Part shown: positions 17,568 to 26,803 of the stretch, piece by piece
Layout of the letters: the number at the start of each line of letters is the position of its first letter
Position numbering within the stretch: the stretch's first letter is position 1
Source of the DNA: Halotia branconii CENA392
GTDB taxonomy: Bacteria > Cyanobacteriota > Cyanobacteriia > Cyanobacteriales > Nostocaceae
Assembly: GCF_029953635.1 (NCBI RefSeq)
Contig: NZ_CP124543.1
Span: 1,467,455 to 1,531,454, forward strand
DNA length: 64,000 bases
Reading direction: 5' to 3'
Notes under the pieces: generated by a model
Told to the model about the DNA's origin: nothing
The model's database searches: none
The model's input: the letters and a program-made list of their open reading frames with translations, nothing else
Position numbers and translations under genes: made by a program

Positions 17568-17791
17568 GATTTTAGATAAGCTTTTATACTAAAATTATTT
17601 GATTATATATTAGTGTTATTACTGGTATTTATTAATTTTATCTAACTTTCTTATAGAGATAAATCAAATATATATAAAGTTTTGTATTATAACATATAAG
17701 TTGCTTTTCAGTGATCCCACTCATGACACTTTATTTATAGGTGAGGTACAAGGTATTGTAAACGGAAACACTAGAAACCCCCAATAGTAAA

Positions 17792-18649
17792 TTGAAATTC
17801 AACGTATTTAGAGGAAACAAAAACCAAGCGGCTAATGCGAAGCGTCAATTGTTTGAGGCGCTACATCGGCGTGATATAACTGCAATTAACAATTTAATAG
17901 AACGGTGGCAAGAAATTTTGGGGGGAGAAAAGTTAACTGAGGTAATTATTAACGAGGTAATAGTCGAATGCGATGCTGATAGCCACTGTTGGTTAATGCA
18001 ACATTTTTTGGGAGAGTCAAAATATCAACAATTGCAGCAACAAGCCCAAAATAATGTTTTTCATATTTTCGTGAATGCGGGCTTAGAACCAGGCAAGGAC
18101 TTCAGTTTCGGGCTAGATGATGAGATGATCATTAGCGATCGCGCTCAACAAATTTTACTCAACCAATTACCGCCAGAACATCGGGCATTATTTGAGGCAC
18201 AGGTACAAACTTCCTCAGTCTTAGATCCCATGATGGCGATCGAACAACAACTGGGGTGTGCATTTTTTACAAATTTAATCAAAATAGCATCCCAAAAGGT
18301 GCAATCATTAACTAATTATCAAGCAGCAGCTTATTTGGGAGTAGTACTGGCTGGTTTAGTAAAACGTCATCCTGCACTCCAAGATGTGGATTTCCCCACA
18401 AAATTCATTTTTCAATCTCTCCAAGGACTATCACAGGAACGTGCTACGGCAATCTTGAATGACGAACAAACAAATCCCCAGTTCGATGAAATCGTTATCT
18501 TCCAAGATTTACTAGCAGCAATGGGAGAATTTAACTCTTATCGCATTGCAGAAGCAGAAAGTATTAGTCTAAAACAACTCAAGGAACTTGATTTAGTTTG
18601 GTGCGGTGAACATCGAATTTCTGAAATCGTAGCTGTCATGCAAAGCTAA
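17792..18649 (+). CDS. Conserved hypothetical protein
   Basis: This 285-residue soluble, helical protein is not a family I recognise. No ATG lies between the upstream in-frame stop at 17759 and the MKFNVFRGN start, so TTG at 17792 is used. Text includes LFEALHRRDITAINNLIERW, suggesting short helical repeats near the N-terminus, and a C-terminal helical part (YQAAAYLGVVLAGLVKRHPAL). It is divergent from the kinase gene across a 224-base gap that is AT-rich and may contain both promoters. Confidence 0.6.
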   Translation: MKFNVFRGNKNQAANAKRQLFEALHRRDITAINNLIERWQEILGGEKLTEVIINEVIVECDADSHCWLMQHFLGESKYQQLQQQAQNNVFHIFVNAGLEPGKDFSFGLDDEMIISDRAQQILLNQLPPEHRALFEAQVQTSSVLDPMMAIEQQLGCAFFTNLIKIASQKVQSLTNYQAAAYLGVVLAGLVKRHPALQDVDFPTKFIFQSLQGLSQERATAILNDEQTNPQFDEIVIFQDLLAAMGEFNSYRIAEAESISLKQLKELDLVWCGEHRISEIVAVMQS

Positions 18650-18660
18650 ACCTCCTACGG

Positions 18661-18695
18661 AAATTAAAAATTAAAAATTAAAAATTAAAAATTTA
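18661..18695. repeat. Heptameric tandem repeat AATTAAA
   Basis: About five copies of a seven-base AATTAAA unit stand in the gap between the hypothetical gene and lysC. Short tandem heptamers of this sort (STRR type) are typical of heterocyst-forming cyanobacteria. Confidence 0.75.
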
Positions 18696-18754
18696 AGAAC
18701 TTTTCAAGAAAGCGAAAAGTTCTGCGGGAGGGTTTCCCGGCGGGAGTTAGTCTT

Positions 18755-20641
18755 TTAAGCTGGAACTACAAATTTTTCACTACCTGCTAAATCGAAGGCA
18801 GCATGAATGGCTTGTAAAGCCTGTACGCCTTGCTCTTGTGACACAACACAGCTAATTTTGATTTCTGAGGTAGCAATCATTTGAATATTAATTTGGTGTT
18901 GGGCTAGCGCCTCAAACATTTTAGCAGCAACTCCTGGTTGTCCTACCATACCTGCACCAACAATGCTTACCTTCGCGATCGCATTATCCAAGACAACTTC
19001 ACCCCATCCTAATTCTGCTGCGACTTGGGTGAGCATTTTTTGTGTACTTTCTCCATCGACTTGGCAGACTGTAAAAGCAATGTCTCGCCTGGGAATACCA
19101 TCAATTACCCGACAGCGTTGAGATTGAATAATCATATCCACGCTGATATTATTTTGTGCCAATAGTCCAAACAGTTTTGCCGCCATTCCTGGGCGATCTG
19201 GTACTTGGCGAATGGCCAGACGTGCTTGGTTGATATCTAGGGCGACACCGCGAACGAGGGGAATATTCGACAGAGGTTCTGAGATAAATTGATATCCTGC
19301 CCCCTGCTCCCTGCTCCCTGCCCCCTGCTCCCTGCTCCCGGTCACTGAGCGTAGCCGAAGTGCTGCTCCCTGCTCTCTTACCTCGATCTCAAAGGCGCTA
19401 CAAAGTGCAGCGATGGCGCGATCGCATTCTGTGGCATCAACTACACAACTGACTTTTACTTCACTGGTAGAAATCATCTGGATGTTCACCTTGGCGGCTG
19501 CTAAGGTGGCAAACATTTTGGCAGCAACCCCAGGACGACCGATCATTCCTGCACCAGCAATACTGACTTTGGCGATATTTTGCTCTACCATCACCTCAGC
19601 TTCTTCTAGTTTCGGGTGGGATTGATTCCTTAAGGCTGGGGCGATCGCTGCGGCAACTGCTTCTGCCCGCTTTAATATGGGTGTAGTTACAGTAAAGGCA
19701 ATATCGTTGCTGTTACCTTCGTGAATTGACTGAATAATCAAATCTACGTCTACTTGTTGTCTTGCTATTTCTCCAAATAGCCTCGCTGCGACTCCTGGTT
19801 TATCGGGTACGCGTAACAAGGCAACTTTTGCTTGATCGGTGTCAAATTCTACATGATCTACAGGACGGGCAATTTCTAAATTTACAAGCGATCGCTCTTG
19901 GGGTTGAGGTGATGTTACCCAAGTACCAGGGGCATCAGTCCAGCTAGATCTCACCACTAAAGGAACGCCGTAGTTACGAGCAATTTCCACAGCACGAGGA
20001 TGGAGTACTTTTGCACCCAAGCTTGCCAACTCCAACATTTCATTGCAGGTGATGTCATCCATTAATTGAGCTTCAGGAACTAAGCGAGGATCTGTAGTTA
20101 AAATTCCTGGTACATCTGTATAAATTTCACAAAAATTAGCTCGTAATGCGGCTGCCAAAGCTACTGCTGAGGTGTCGGAACCACCACGTCCCAAAGTGGT
20201 AATTTCCATTTCTTTGGCGCTAGATATACCTTGAAATCCGGCTACTACAACTACTTTGCCTTGATTGAGGTGGCGACTTAGGCGATCAGTTTCAATATGC
20301 AAAATTCGGGCGCGGGTGTGTTCAGCTTCGGTTACAATTCCGACTTGAGCGCCAGTCATAGAAATTGCTGGTTGTCCCATTTCTTGTAATGCCATGCTGA
20401 GTAAGGCAATGGTGACTTGCTCTCCAGTAGAAAGCAGCATATCCATTTCTCGGCGGTTAGGATTAATCGAAATTTCTTTAGCTAGTTTAACTAGTCCATC
20501 GGTGGTTTTACCCATTGCGGAAACCACTACAACTACAGAGTTTCCTGCTTTAAAAGTTTTATGAACACGTTGAGCAACAGCTTGTATGCGTTCGACTGAA
20601 CCGACAGATGTACCACCGAATTTCTGAACTATGAGCGCCAT
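18755..20641 (-). CDS. lysC: Aspartate kinase with four ACT domains
   Basis: This 628-residue enzyme phosphorylates L-aspartate in the first step to lysine, threonine and methionine. The catalytic domain covers residues about 1-245: VQKFGGTSVG at the start, TLGRGGSDTSAVALA, and TDVPGILTTDPRLV. Four ACT units follow, in two pairs (VALLRVPDKPGVAARLFGEI ... AKVSIAGAGMIGRPGVAAKM; then LAIRQVPDRPGMAAKLFGLL ... AKVSIVGAGMVGQPGVAAKM), as in cyanobacterial LysC. Between the pairs an extra linker (residues about 421-448, VTGSREQGAGSREQGAGYQ) is encoded by the CCCTGCTCCC dispersed repeat. Likely feedback regulated by lysine and threonine, from the family. Confidence 0.96.
   Translation of the reverse strand: MALIVQKFGGTSVGSVERIQAVAQRVHKTFKAGNSVVVVVSAMGKTTDGLVKLAKEISINPNRREMDMLLSTGEQVTIALLSMALQEMGQPAISMTGAQVGIVTEAEHTRARILHIETDRLSRHLNQGKVVVVAGFQGISSAKEMEITTLGRGGSDTSAVALAAALRANFCEIYTDVPGILTTDPRLVPEAQLMDDITCNEMLELASLGAKVLHPRAVEIARNYGVPLVVRSSWTDAPGTWVTSPQPQERSLVNLEIARPVDHVEFDTDQAKVALLRVPDKPGVAARLFGEIARQQVDVDLIIQSIHEGNSNDIAFTVTTPILKRAEAVAAAIAPALRNQSHPKLEEAEVMVEQNIAKVSIAGAGMIGRPGVAAKMFATLAAAKVNIQMISTSEVKVSCVVDATECDRAIAALCSAFEIEVREQGAALRLRSVTGSREQGAGSREQGAGYQFISEPLSNIPLVRGVALDINQARLAIRQVPDRPGMAAKLFGLLAQNNISVDMIIQSQRCRVIDGIPRRDIAFTVCQVDGESTQKMLTQVAAELGWGEVVLDNAIAKVSIVGAGMVGQPGVAAKMFEALAQHQINIQMIATSEIKISCVVSQEQGVQALQAIHAAFDLAGSEKFVVPA
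19296..19378 (-). repeat. Dispersed GAGCAGGG repeat in frame inside lysC
   Basis: Several CCCTGCTCCCTGCTCCC units plus a GTCACTGAGCGTAGCCGAAGTG segment (also seen in gaps near 32240 and 56960) lie within the coding region, in the linker between ACT domains 2 and 3. They encode a Gly/Gln/Arg-rich repeat without changing the frame. Confidence 0.8.
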
Positions 20642-20831
20642 AACTTTATATTAAATCGATATGTGCCTGCTTTAATCAACACTTCCGCCGGATCAGAAAG
20701 TTGTGCAAGCATTACCAGCTACTTAGTTTACTAACTTAGCAGAATCAGTCGCCACAAAAAACTGAAGTTCACATTTTGTTGATGATTTTTTTGTACGGTG
20801 TCTCATTCATACAGTCTTAACAAATCTGCGA

Positions 20832-21281
20832 CTAAACGGGCTGAGTTGCTAAATTATCTGTCGGTGGTTCGGTATACTCACAAAATATATTGAGTCCAAT
20901 TTTGAGGATATATAAAACAATCACAGTAGCGATCGCTGGATCAATTGGTAAACCATGTGCCGTAGCTATCCCAACAAGAGAAACAATCAATCCTGTCAGT
21001 AAGGGCGCATTTCCTTGATTTTTAGTGTACTCTTTGAGTTGACCACGAAAGCCATCGTCGCCGCAGAGTTCTTGACGCAATACTTTCAATGTTGTCTGCC
21101 AAAGAGATTTTCCCTGTGGCATTACCGTTACGCCATGTTTTTCTACCCACAAATCATTAAAAGACGTGTCAAATTTGCCATTGTGTCTTTCCAAGTGATC
21201 TAATGCGTGCTGTGCAGGGGTGTAATCTGACAATAATTCACGCGCGGTGTTAATTTCATTACTGCTTAATTGTGCATCCAT
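20832..21281 (-). CDS. Hypothetical membrane protein
   Basis: This 149-residue protein has an N-terminal helical part (SSNEINTARELLSDYTPAQHAL) and a C-terminal pair of hydrophobic segments (residues about 92-110, PLLTGLIVSLVGIATAHGL, and 113-133, DPAIATVIVLYILKIGLNIF). I do not recognise the family. A topology with two membrane helices and a cytoplasmic N-terminus is suggested. It stands alone between lysC and an AT-rich gap. Confidence 0.6.
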   Translation of the reverse strand: MDAQLSSNEINTARELLSDYTPAQHALDHLERHNGKFDTSFNDLWVEKHGVTVMPQGKSLWQTTLKVLRQELCGDDGFRGQLKEYTKNQGNAPLLTGLIVSLVGIATAHGLPIDPAIATVIVLYILKIGLNIFCEYTEPPTDNLATQPV

Positions 21282-21679
21282 AATTTATTCGCATTTTTTT
21301 AGCTATAACTACAAAATAAACTTTATTTTTCTCATCATTCCATTTCCTCTTCTGTATCCTTTATAGATTTAGATAAATCAAAAGCATTGAATATTGTTAC
21401 TTATTCGAGTCAAGCCAATCAAACATATTATTGTTAATTAAATACTTAAAAATAAGTATAAATACGTAAAAATATCATGTTTTTAGTAAGGACTTTAGTC
21501 ATAAAAATAAGGCTAAAACCCTTATAAAAAGCTAACTTTAGATTAGTTAACATAGTTTGATTTATTCTCACTGACTTACTTATTGATTGGCGATCGCATT
21601 ATGCCAGTTGCGTAAGTCCTGTTCAAATAGCTTCTAGCCAATTCCTTGATATCTTGGTAGAAAAGCTGAGGTAAAACCT
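21282..21679. other. AT-rich gap, no gene seen
   Basis: About 400 bases of AT-rich sequence separate the divergent hypothetical gene and a Uma2 gene. I see no reading frame with family features, no clear repeat except one HIP1 octamer near 21590, and no RNA structure I can name. It probably holds two promoters. Confidence 0.5.
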
Positions 21680-22324
21680 ATGGTAGCAACAGCAGCAAAA
21701 GCGATTAGTTCTCAACGGGTCATATTGCCTAATATCAGCTGGCAAACTTTTGAAACTATTCTTGCAGAAATGGGGAATAATCGTGCTACGCGATTGGCTT
21801 ATGACCAGGGAATACTGGAAATTATGACTCCTTTGATGCCTCATGAGCATAATAAAAGACTGATTGAGAAACTAATTGATAATCTAGCAGAAGAACTCAA
21901 CCTCAACTTAAAAAGCACTGGTTCAGTGACTTGTAAGCGTCCAGATTTACTAAGGGGTGTAGAGCCAGATTCGAGTTTTTACATCCAGAATGAACCTGTG
22001 ATGCGACAAAAGCAAAATCTTGACTTGACCCAAGATCCACCACCAGATTTAGTAGTTGAGGTAGACTACACTAGCGCTTCTGTTGATAGACTCTCCATAT
22101 ATTTTGCTTTGGGTGTTCTGGAGGTTTGGCGTTATGACGAACCTGTAATGCAGATTTATCAATTGCGAGATGGCGTGTATGTCCCTAGTAATGTTTCACC
22201 AACTTTTGGCAATCTACCTTTAACAACTGAAATTCCCCGTTTTCTGCAAGAAAGCCTGAAAATAGGCGAGATTCCCATGATTAAATCATTTAGGGCGTGG
22301 GTAAAACAGCAGAAAAAAAATTGA
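21680..22324 (+). CDS. Uma2 family (DUF820) PD-(D/E)XK nuclease-like protein
   Basis: This 214-residue Uma2 member has the typical order: ISWQTFETILAEMGNNRATRL, then a glutamate-rich helix (LEIMTPLMPHEHNKRLIEKL), EPDSSFYIQNEP, the core strand DPPPDLVVEVDYTSASVDRL and YFALGVLEVWRYDE. The D and E of the PD-(D/E)XK site are visible in PDLVVEVD. It is unrelated in length and tail to the other two Uma2 genes here. Function of the family is not established. A calcium-binding protein gene follows closely. Confidence 0.92.
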   Translation: MVATAAKAISSQRVILPNISWQTFETILAEMGNNRATRLAYDQGILEIMTPLMPHEHNKRLIEKLIDNLAEELNLNLKSTGSVTCKRPDLLRGVEPDSSFYIQNEPVMRQKQNLDLTQDPPPDLVVEVDYTSASVDRLSIYFALGVLEVWRYDEPVMQIYQLRDGVYVPSNVSPTFGNLPLTTEIPRFLQESLKIGEIPMIKSFRAWVKQQKKN

Positions 22325-22383
22325 CACGAAATCGTCAAAAGGATATACCATATCAAAGTCCAACATACGCAAGCCTTTATCTT

Positions 22384-22767
22384 ATGCCTAGTGTTGAACG
22401 TGACGAAAAGCGAGAACATCGTATTGAGACAGAGATCATTGTCGATACCGATAATGATAAAGAAGAACGGGCAATGGGTTGGTATTACTACCTCGACGAT
22501 ACTTTGAACGTTCCGTTTATGGCCAAGTGGAAGAAAAAGTCACGCAAATCGTCTGAGATTGAGGAAAAACAAGTCGAGGTGATAGGAATGGCCCCAGATG
22601 ATGAATGTTTAAAAGATATGTATCTGGAAGTAGTTTATCCAGAGGGCAATGATGAAGATGTTTTTTCTGTCAAGCTATCGGAATTAGAGGCAATTGATGC
22701 GGATAGTGAAACTCAAGAAGCGATCGCAGACTGGCACTATTGGCTAGCAAGAGGATACAAGTTCTAA
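22384..22767 (+). CDS. ccbP: CcbP-like calcium-binding protein
   Basis: This 127-residue acidic protein matches the cyanobacterial calcium-binding family (PF11535) that includes CcbP of Anabaena, whose degradation helps raise calcium during heterocyst formation. Visible features are the start ERDEKREHRIETEIIVDTD, the motif GWYYYLDDTLNVPF, and clusters of Asp/Glu (APDDECLKDMYLEVVYPEGN). ATG at 22384 is chosen because an in-frame start at 22297 would overlap the Uma2 gene and adds a non-conserved basic stretch. The gene symbol is by family resemblance only. Confidence 0.75.
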   Translation: MPSVERDEKREHRIETEIIVDTDNDKEERAMGWYYYLDDTLNVPFMAKWKKKSRKSSEIEEKQVEVIGMAPDDECLKDMYLEVVYPEGNDEDVFSVKLSELEAIDADSETQEAIADWHYWLARGYKF

Positions 22768-22779
22768 TAAATAATCATT

Positions 22780-23340
22780 TTAGGGCAAATGTCGAATGAT
22801 GCGGCAGGGATTGCCTGCTGCAACTACATTGGCTGGGATATCTTTGACAACGACACTACCAGCGCCAATGGTCGTATTGTCGCCAATTGTCACCCCTGGA
22901 CAAATAATCGCACTGCCACCAATCCAGACATTATTGCCAATTTTAACTGGAGCAGCTAATTCTCTGCCTGAAAGCCGAATTTTTGGGTCTATAGGATGAT
23001 AAGCAGCATAAATTTGTACATAAGGAGCGCACAAAACATGATTACCAATTTCAACTGTACTACAGTCTAAAATTACACAACCATAGTTCATATAAAATCC
23101 ATCGCCCACAGAAATATTGTTGCCGTAGTCGCAGTGAAATGGTGGCACAATCGATGGTTTATTTCCTACTTTTTGGAATAATTCTTGTAAAATTTGCTTG
23201 CGTTCTTCGGGCTGTTCTTCTGTAGTTGCGTTGTACATTCGCAATAGACGACTAGCACGTTTATTTTCCGCAACTAATTCAGGATCATTGGCAAGATATA
23301 ACTTACCTGCTAGCATCTTTTGTTTTTCGGTTTGTTCCAT
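22780..23340 (-). CDS. Sugar O-acetyltransferase (maltose/galactoside acetyltransferase type)
   Basis: This 186-residue enzyme has the Maa/LacA layout. An N-terminal mac domain (MEQTEKQKMLAGKLYLANDP) is followed by a left-handed beta-helix of hexapeptide repeats (VGDGFYMNYGCVIL, VKIGNNVWIGGSAIICPGV, IGDNTTIGAGSVV) with the catalytic His in YAAYHPIDP, and the AGNPCRIIR end. It transfers acetyl from acetyl-CoA to a sugar. ATG at 23340 fits the family start; upstream codons add an unrelated hydrophobic stretch. It is convergent with the CcbP-like gene. Confidence 0.93.
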   Translation of the reverse strand: MEQTEKQKMLAGKLYLANDPELVAENKRASRLLRMYNATTEEQPEERKQILQELFQKVGNKPSIVPPFHCDYGNNISVGDGFYMNYGCVILDCSTVEIGNHVLCAPYVQIYAAYHPIDPKIRLSGRELAAPVKIGNNVWIGGSAIICPGVTIGDNTTIGAGSVVVKDIPANVVAAGNPCRIIRHLP

Positions 23341-23493
23341 TACAAAATCTCTAAACTGATTAAAATAAGATTTACTTTCAATAAATACTGCAATTATTCT
23401 GATAAAAAAATCAAGATTATTAATCAGATATAACATGTAAGTTATATTCAGATAAATAGGTCAAATTAAAAATTGCAGACAGTTGGGAGTAAT

Positions 23494-24675
23494 ATGCCTT
23501 TTCGTATTTTGAGCTTGGATGGTGGCGGGATTCGGGGAGTGGTTACAGCGACCATTCTAGCCGCAATTGAACAGCGAATTAATCAACCTTTAAATAAATA
23601 TTTTAACTTAATTGCGGGAACTTCTACAGGGTCGCTTTTAGCAGCTGCGATCGCTAGAGGACGTAGTAGCAATGAAATAATTGATTTATACAAACAAAAA
23701 GGCAAAATCATCTTTCCATACAAAAGTCGTTTTTCTCTCCAACGGATTCCTTTACTATTAAAATATGGTTTATCTGCTCCCAAATTTGCCGATAGTGGTT
23801 TGATTCAAGCCCTTCAAGAATGTCTAGGTAATACAAGATTATTAGATATTACAACACCAAAGCTATTAATTGTTTCTTATGACACAATTACTAGAGAACC
23901 AATCATATTTAAAAGCTGGCGACAAGATAAAGGATATGGTAATGTGCCATTGTGGGAAGTTTGTCTATGTTCAGCATCGGCTCCAAGTTATTTTCCGGCA
24001 CATCAACTAGAAAAAAGAGTCAATGGAATCGTGCAAAATGGAACTGCCCAAACCATTACTTTAGATCATGATGCATCCTCAATAGAAAATATATATAACA
24101 ATACACAAATCAGAATTACTAGCGGCAAAGGTAATGGTCAAACTCGTACTATTAATAAGTATGCAGGAACAACTCGACTAGCTTTTGTAAATGCTTCTTG
24201 GGAACAGATACCAGATAATACTTCTACCTACTCGATTAAATGCATATATTCTGCCATTGATGGCGGGGTTGCTGCTAATAATCCTTCTAGTTGTGCTGTA
24301 GCCGAAGCACTAAGATTAGGTTATAAAGCTGAAGAAATTACCGTTCTTTCAGTAGGAACTGGACATCGCACACGAATAATACCATTTGAGCAAGCTCAAA
24401 GTTGGGGTCTGATACAATGGGCACAGCCATTAATTGGTATATTATTTGATGCCTCTTCAAATATTCACGAGTATATTACCAATCAGATAATTCATGATCG
24501 GGTTTTGCGATTGCAATTTAAACTTGATCGAGAACTAACTAATAAACCTTTGAATGATGATATTGATGATGTAAGTCAAGAAAATATCTGCAATTTAATT
24601 GAGGCGACAGAAGTTTATATTAAGCAACCAGAAGTACAAGCTGCATTGCAGAATTTTTTACGTATTAATCAATAA
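23494..24675 (+). CDS. Patatin-like phospholipase with an inserted beta domain
   Basis: This 393-residue protein is a patatin lipase: the oxyanion glycine loop LDGGGIRG (residues 8-15), the nucleophile motif GTSTG (Ser44) and the catalytic DGG (AIDGGVAANNP). Between the two catalytic residues, about residues 171-253 form an extra domain (NGTAQTITLDHDASSIENIY, GKGNGQTRTINKYAGTTRLA, DNTSTYSIK) which looks like a repeated module of phage structural or tail proteins. ATG at 23494, with GGGAG before it, is preferred over TTG at 23473. It likely hydrolyses acyl lipids in the cytoplasm. No CD-NTase or other partner gene is adjacent. Confidence 0.9.
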   Translation: MPFRILSLDGGGIRGVVTATILAAIEQRINQPLNKYFNLIAGTSTGSLLAAAIARGRSSNEIIDLYKQKGKIIFPYKSRFSLQRIPLLLKYGLSAPKFADSGLIQALQECLGNTRLLDITTPKLLIVSYDTITREPIIFKSWRQDKGYGNVPLWEVCLCSASAPSYFPAHQLEKRVNGIVQNGTAQTITLDHDASSIENIYNNTQIRITSGKGNGQTRTINKYAGTTRLAFVNASWEQIPDNTSTYSIKCIYSAIDGGVAANNPSSCAVAEALRLGYKAEEITVLSVGTGHRTRIIPFEQAQSWGLIQWAQPLIGILFDASSNIHEYITNQIIHDRVLRLQFKLDRELTNKPLNDDIDDVSQENICNLIEATEVYIKQPEVQAALQNFLRINQ

Positions 24676-24957
24676 AATATTTTTGAAAAGTGGATACTTT
24701 ATTATTGTAAAACAAAGTTTTATTTTCAAAATATGAGGTTAAATGCACCCAATTAGAACGTATATTTTTGGTTCATCAGTAGTTAGTATGCCAAATTGAC
24801 GTAGCGAAATATCGAAAAGGTAGATATATAAGATAAATCATGCTTATTAACGAAGATAATCGCTTTATATTGCCTCTTCACCTCTTAAGAAAGCTGCGAA
24901 TTTAGCATAACAAGTACGGTAAAACCATATTTTTAAGCTGTTCATATAATTAAGCCG
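24676..24957. other. Gap between convergent genes, no gene seen
   Basis: A 282-base AT-rich gap between the patatin and the GGDEF gene. No feature was recognised beyond general low complexity. Confidence 0.4.
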
Positions 24958-25905
24958 CTAACAATTAGTAGCTTCATCAAATACACTAAAACGGGCTTTT
25001 CCCTGTTGTTTAGCACGGTACATAGCAATATCAGCATCCCTTAATAGGCTTTCAGGTTCATGATAACCACCACAATTTAAAGCAATACCAATACTGGCTG
25101 TAGTACCTACTTGATGTCCATTGAGGTTAAATGGCAATCCTAAGGTGTCTTGAATACGTTTAGCTACATTAATAGCGTCGGTAACATCTCTAATTTCTTC
25201 TAAAAGTACGGCAAATTCATCGCCGCCAAATCTGCCTACAGTATCACCACTGCGTACACATGATTCTAACCTACGGGCGATCGCTACTAAACAATCATCT
25301 CCCATTCCGTGTCCTAAGCGATCGTTAATCTCCTTGAAACCATCTAAATCTAAAAATAAAACTGCAAAATAATAATCAGTGCGTCTTTTTTTACGCTCTA
25401 TTGCTTGCTTAAGTCTATCTAGAAATAAAGTTCGATTGGGTAAGGTTGTTAGCCCATCACAAAAAGCATTACGCAGCAGTTGTGCTTCCATCAGTTTACG
25501 TTGAGTAATATCTTGAAAAACCAACACTGCACCAGTAATATTACCATCTCCATCGCGGATCGGTGCAATATTATCTCCAATTGGTATTTCTTTGCCATTT
25601 TTTGTGATTAGTATACAGTTTTCTGGTAAATTTATCACTTCGCCTAATGCCATTGCTCGTACAGCTAAATTATCAATTGATTCGTCCATATCTTTGTCAA
25701 TTAAACTGACAACTTCTGTTAAATCTTTTCCTAAAGCTTCATCTTGATTCCAACCAGTTAGAGCTTCTGCCATTGGATTCATCATTTGGATACAACCATT
25801 GGTATATGTGACAACAACTCCATAAGCCATACTATTAATAATTGCCACCATTATTTGCTTTTCTTCCTGCAATTTTTTGTTGCTTTGATGCTTGGATGTA
25901 GCCAT
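24958..25905 (-). CDS. PAS-GGDEF diguanylate cyclase (remaining part of a REC-PAS-GGDEF gene)
   Basis: The 315-residue open part has a PAS domain (residues about 17-135, MAYGVVVTYTNGCIQMMNPM ... GAVLVFQDIT) and a GGDEF domain (about 145-310) with GGDEF at 227-231, the RxxD inhibitory site RSGD at 218-221 and NDRLGHGMGDD. It should make cyclic di-GMP from two GTP. In the same frame just upstream, a complete receiver domain is readable but interrupted by three stop codons. The ATG at 25905 lies inside the original protein, so this is either a surviving truncated product or part of a pseudogene. Confidence 0.8.
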   Translation of the reverse strand: MATSKHQSNKKLQEEKQIMVAIINSMAYGVVVTYTNGCIQMMNPMAEALTGWNQDEALGKDLTEVVSLIDKDMDESIDNLAVRAMALGEVINLPENCILITKNGKEIPIGDNIAPIRDGDGNITGAVLVFQDITQRKLMEAQLLRNAFCDGLTTLPNRTLFLDRLKQAIERKKRRTDYYFAVLFLDLDGFKEINDRLGHGMGDDCLVAIARRLESCVRSGDTVGRFGGDEFAVLLEEIRDVTDAINVAKRIQDTLGLPFNLNGHQVGTTASIGIALNCGGYHEPESLLRDADIAMYRAKQQGKARFSVFDEATNC

Positions 25906-26256
25906 CTTGACGACAATCTGTAAGTCCGTCTCAGCAAGTAGTTTGAGAATATAACTAAAAGGCTCACTTAGACGTTTTGCATGTCATTTTATATATTCCG
26001 AATACTTGGTCAAATATAATACGTGTATTTGGATGTTATTCAGAATAATATCTGCTACTTATATACCATTTGTTTTTCCTGATAGACAGATATCAATTAA
26101 GACTAAATATGGACGAGTTTCTGCTACTTTTTTTATTGCCTCCTTGCTAGAATCCATGATTTATGCAACATTGTATCCTAACTTATGTAAACTATTTCTA
26201 ATATTTAATGTTAGGGGCTTTTCATCCTCAACAACTAGAATTTTACTGGCGAACAT
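25906..26256 (-). pseudogene. Receiver (REC) domain relic, in frame with the PAS-GGDEF gene
   Basis: Read on the minus strand from ATG at 26256, the frame encodes a recognisable receiver: SKILVVEDEKPLTLNIRNSL, YLVLIDICLSGKTNG (phosphoacceptor Asp), IHVLYLTKYSEY (Thr) and LSEPFSYILK (Lys). The frame is broken only by stops at 26161-26163 (TAA), 26059-26061 (TAA) and 25984-25986 (TGA), with no frameshift, and runs straight on into the PAS-GGDEF start. Each stop is one substitution away from a likely sense codon. The parent was a REC-PAS-GGDEF response regulator. Confidence 0.88.
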
Positions 26257-26803
26257 GTTAGAATAGCCCGTTTGCTAAGGTGAATATGTTTTTTTAGTTT
26301 CACTCAACCTAAAAGTCAATAATTCTATGATAATCAATCTCTAATATATTGGGGTACTTGCTTGACTAAAAGTTTGCTTAATTAGCAACTATTTTATTTT
26401 TATTAGCCATAGCCTACAGGTTTTTTGGAGTTAGTAAAATTAGTTAGTCTAGCTTATGTAGTTAATACTCGTATTGAAAATAAAATATAGTTTTGAGAGA
26501 TTAATTTCCGTAAAAACACTAAACTTAACAACATATTTGTGTCTACAAACAATACTTAAATTAAAAGTTACTAAATGTAGGTAAACTTATATGAATAAAA
26601 CAATATTTAATATAATAAAATTACTCAATCCAGATAGGAAACAAAGATATTATGGCTCAATCGTATACGCATTACTTGTATAGGACTCCTATTTGATTAA
26701 GGAACACGATTCAGTACATATCTATCCCTTCTTAACTGTTCCCTACCTACACAAATAAACTCACCGAATCAAACCGGATTACTATAGTTAGGTATGAGTT
26801 GAT
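26257..26803. other. AT-rich gap, no gene seen
   Basis: About 550 bases of AT-rich sequence upstream of the REC relic. No coding signal was seen. Confidence 0.5.

Noticed and set aside
26006..26266. Plus-strand 86-codon frame
   Set aside because: It is the antisense of the REC relic, whose minus-strand reading gives a clear receiver domain.
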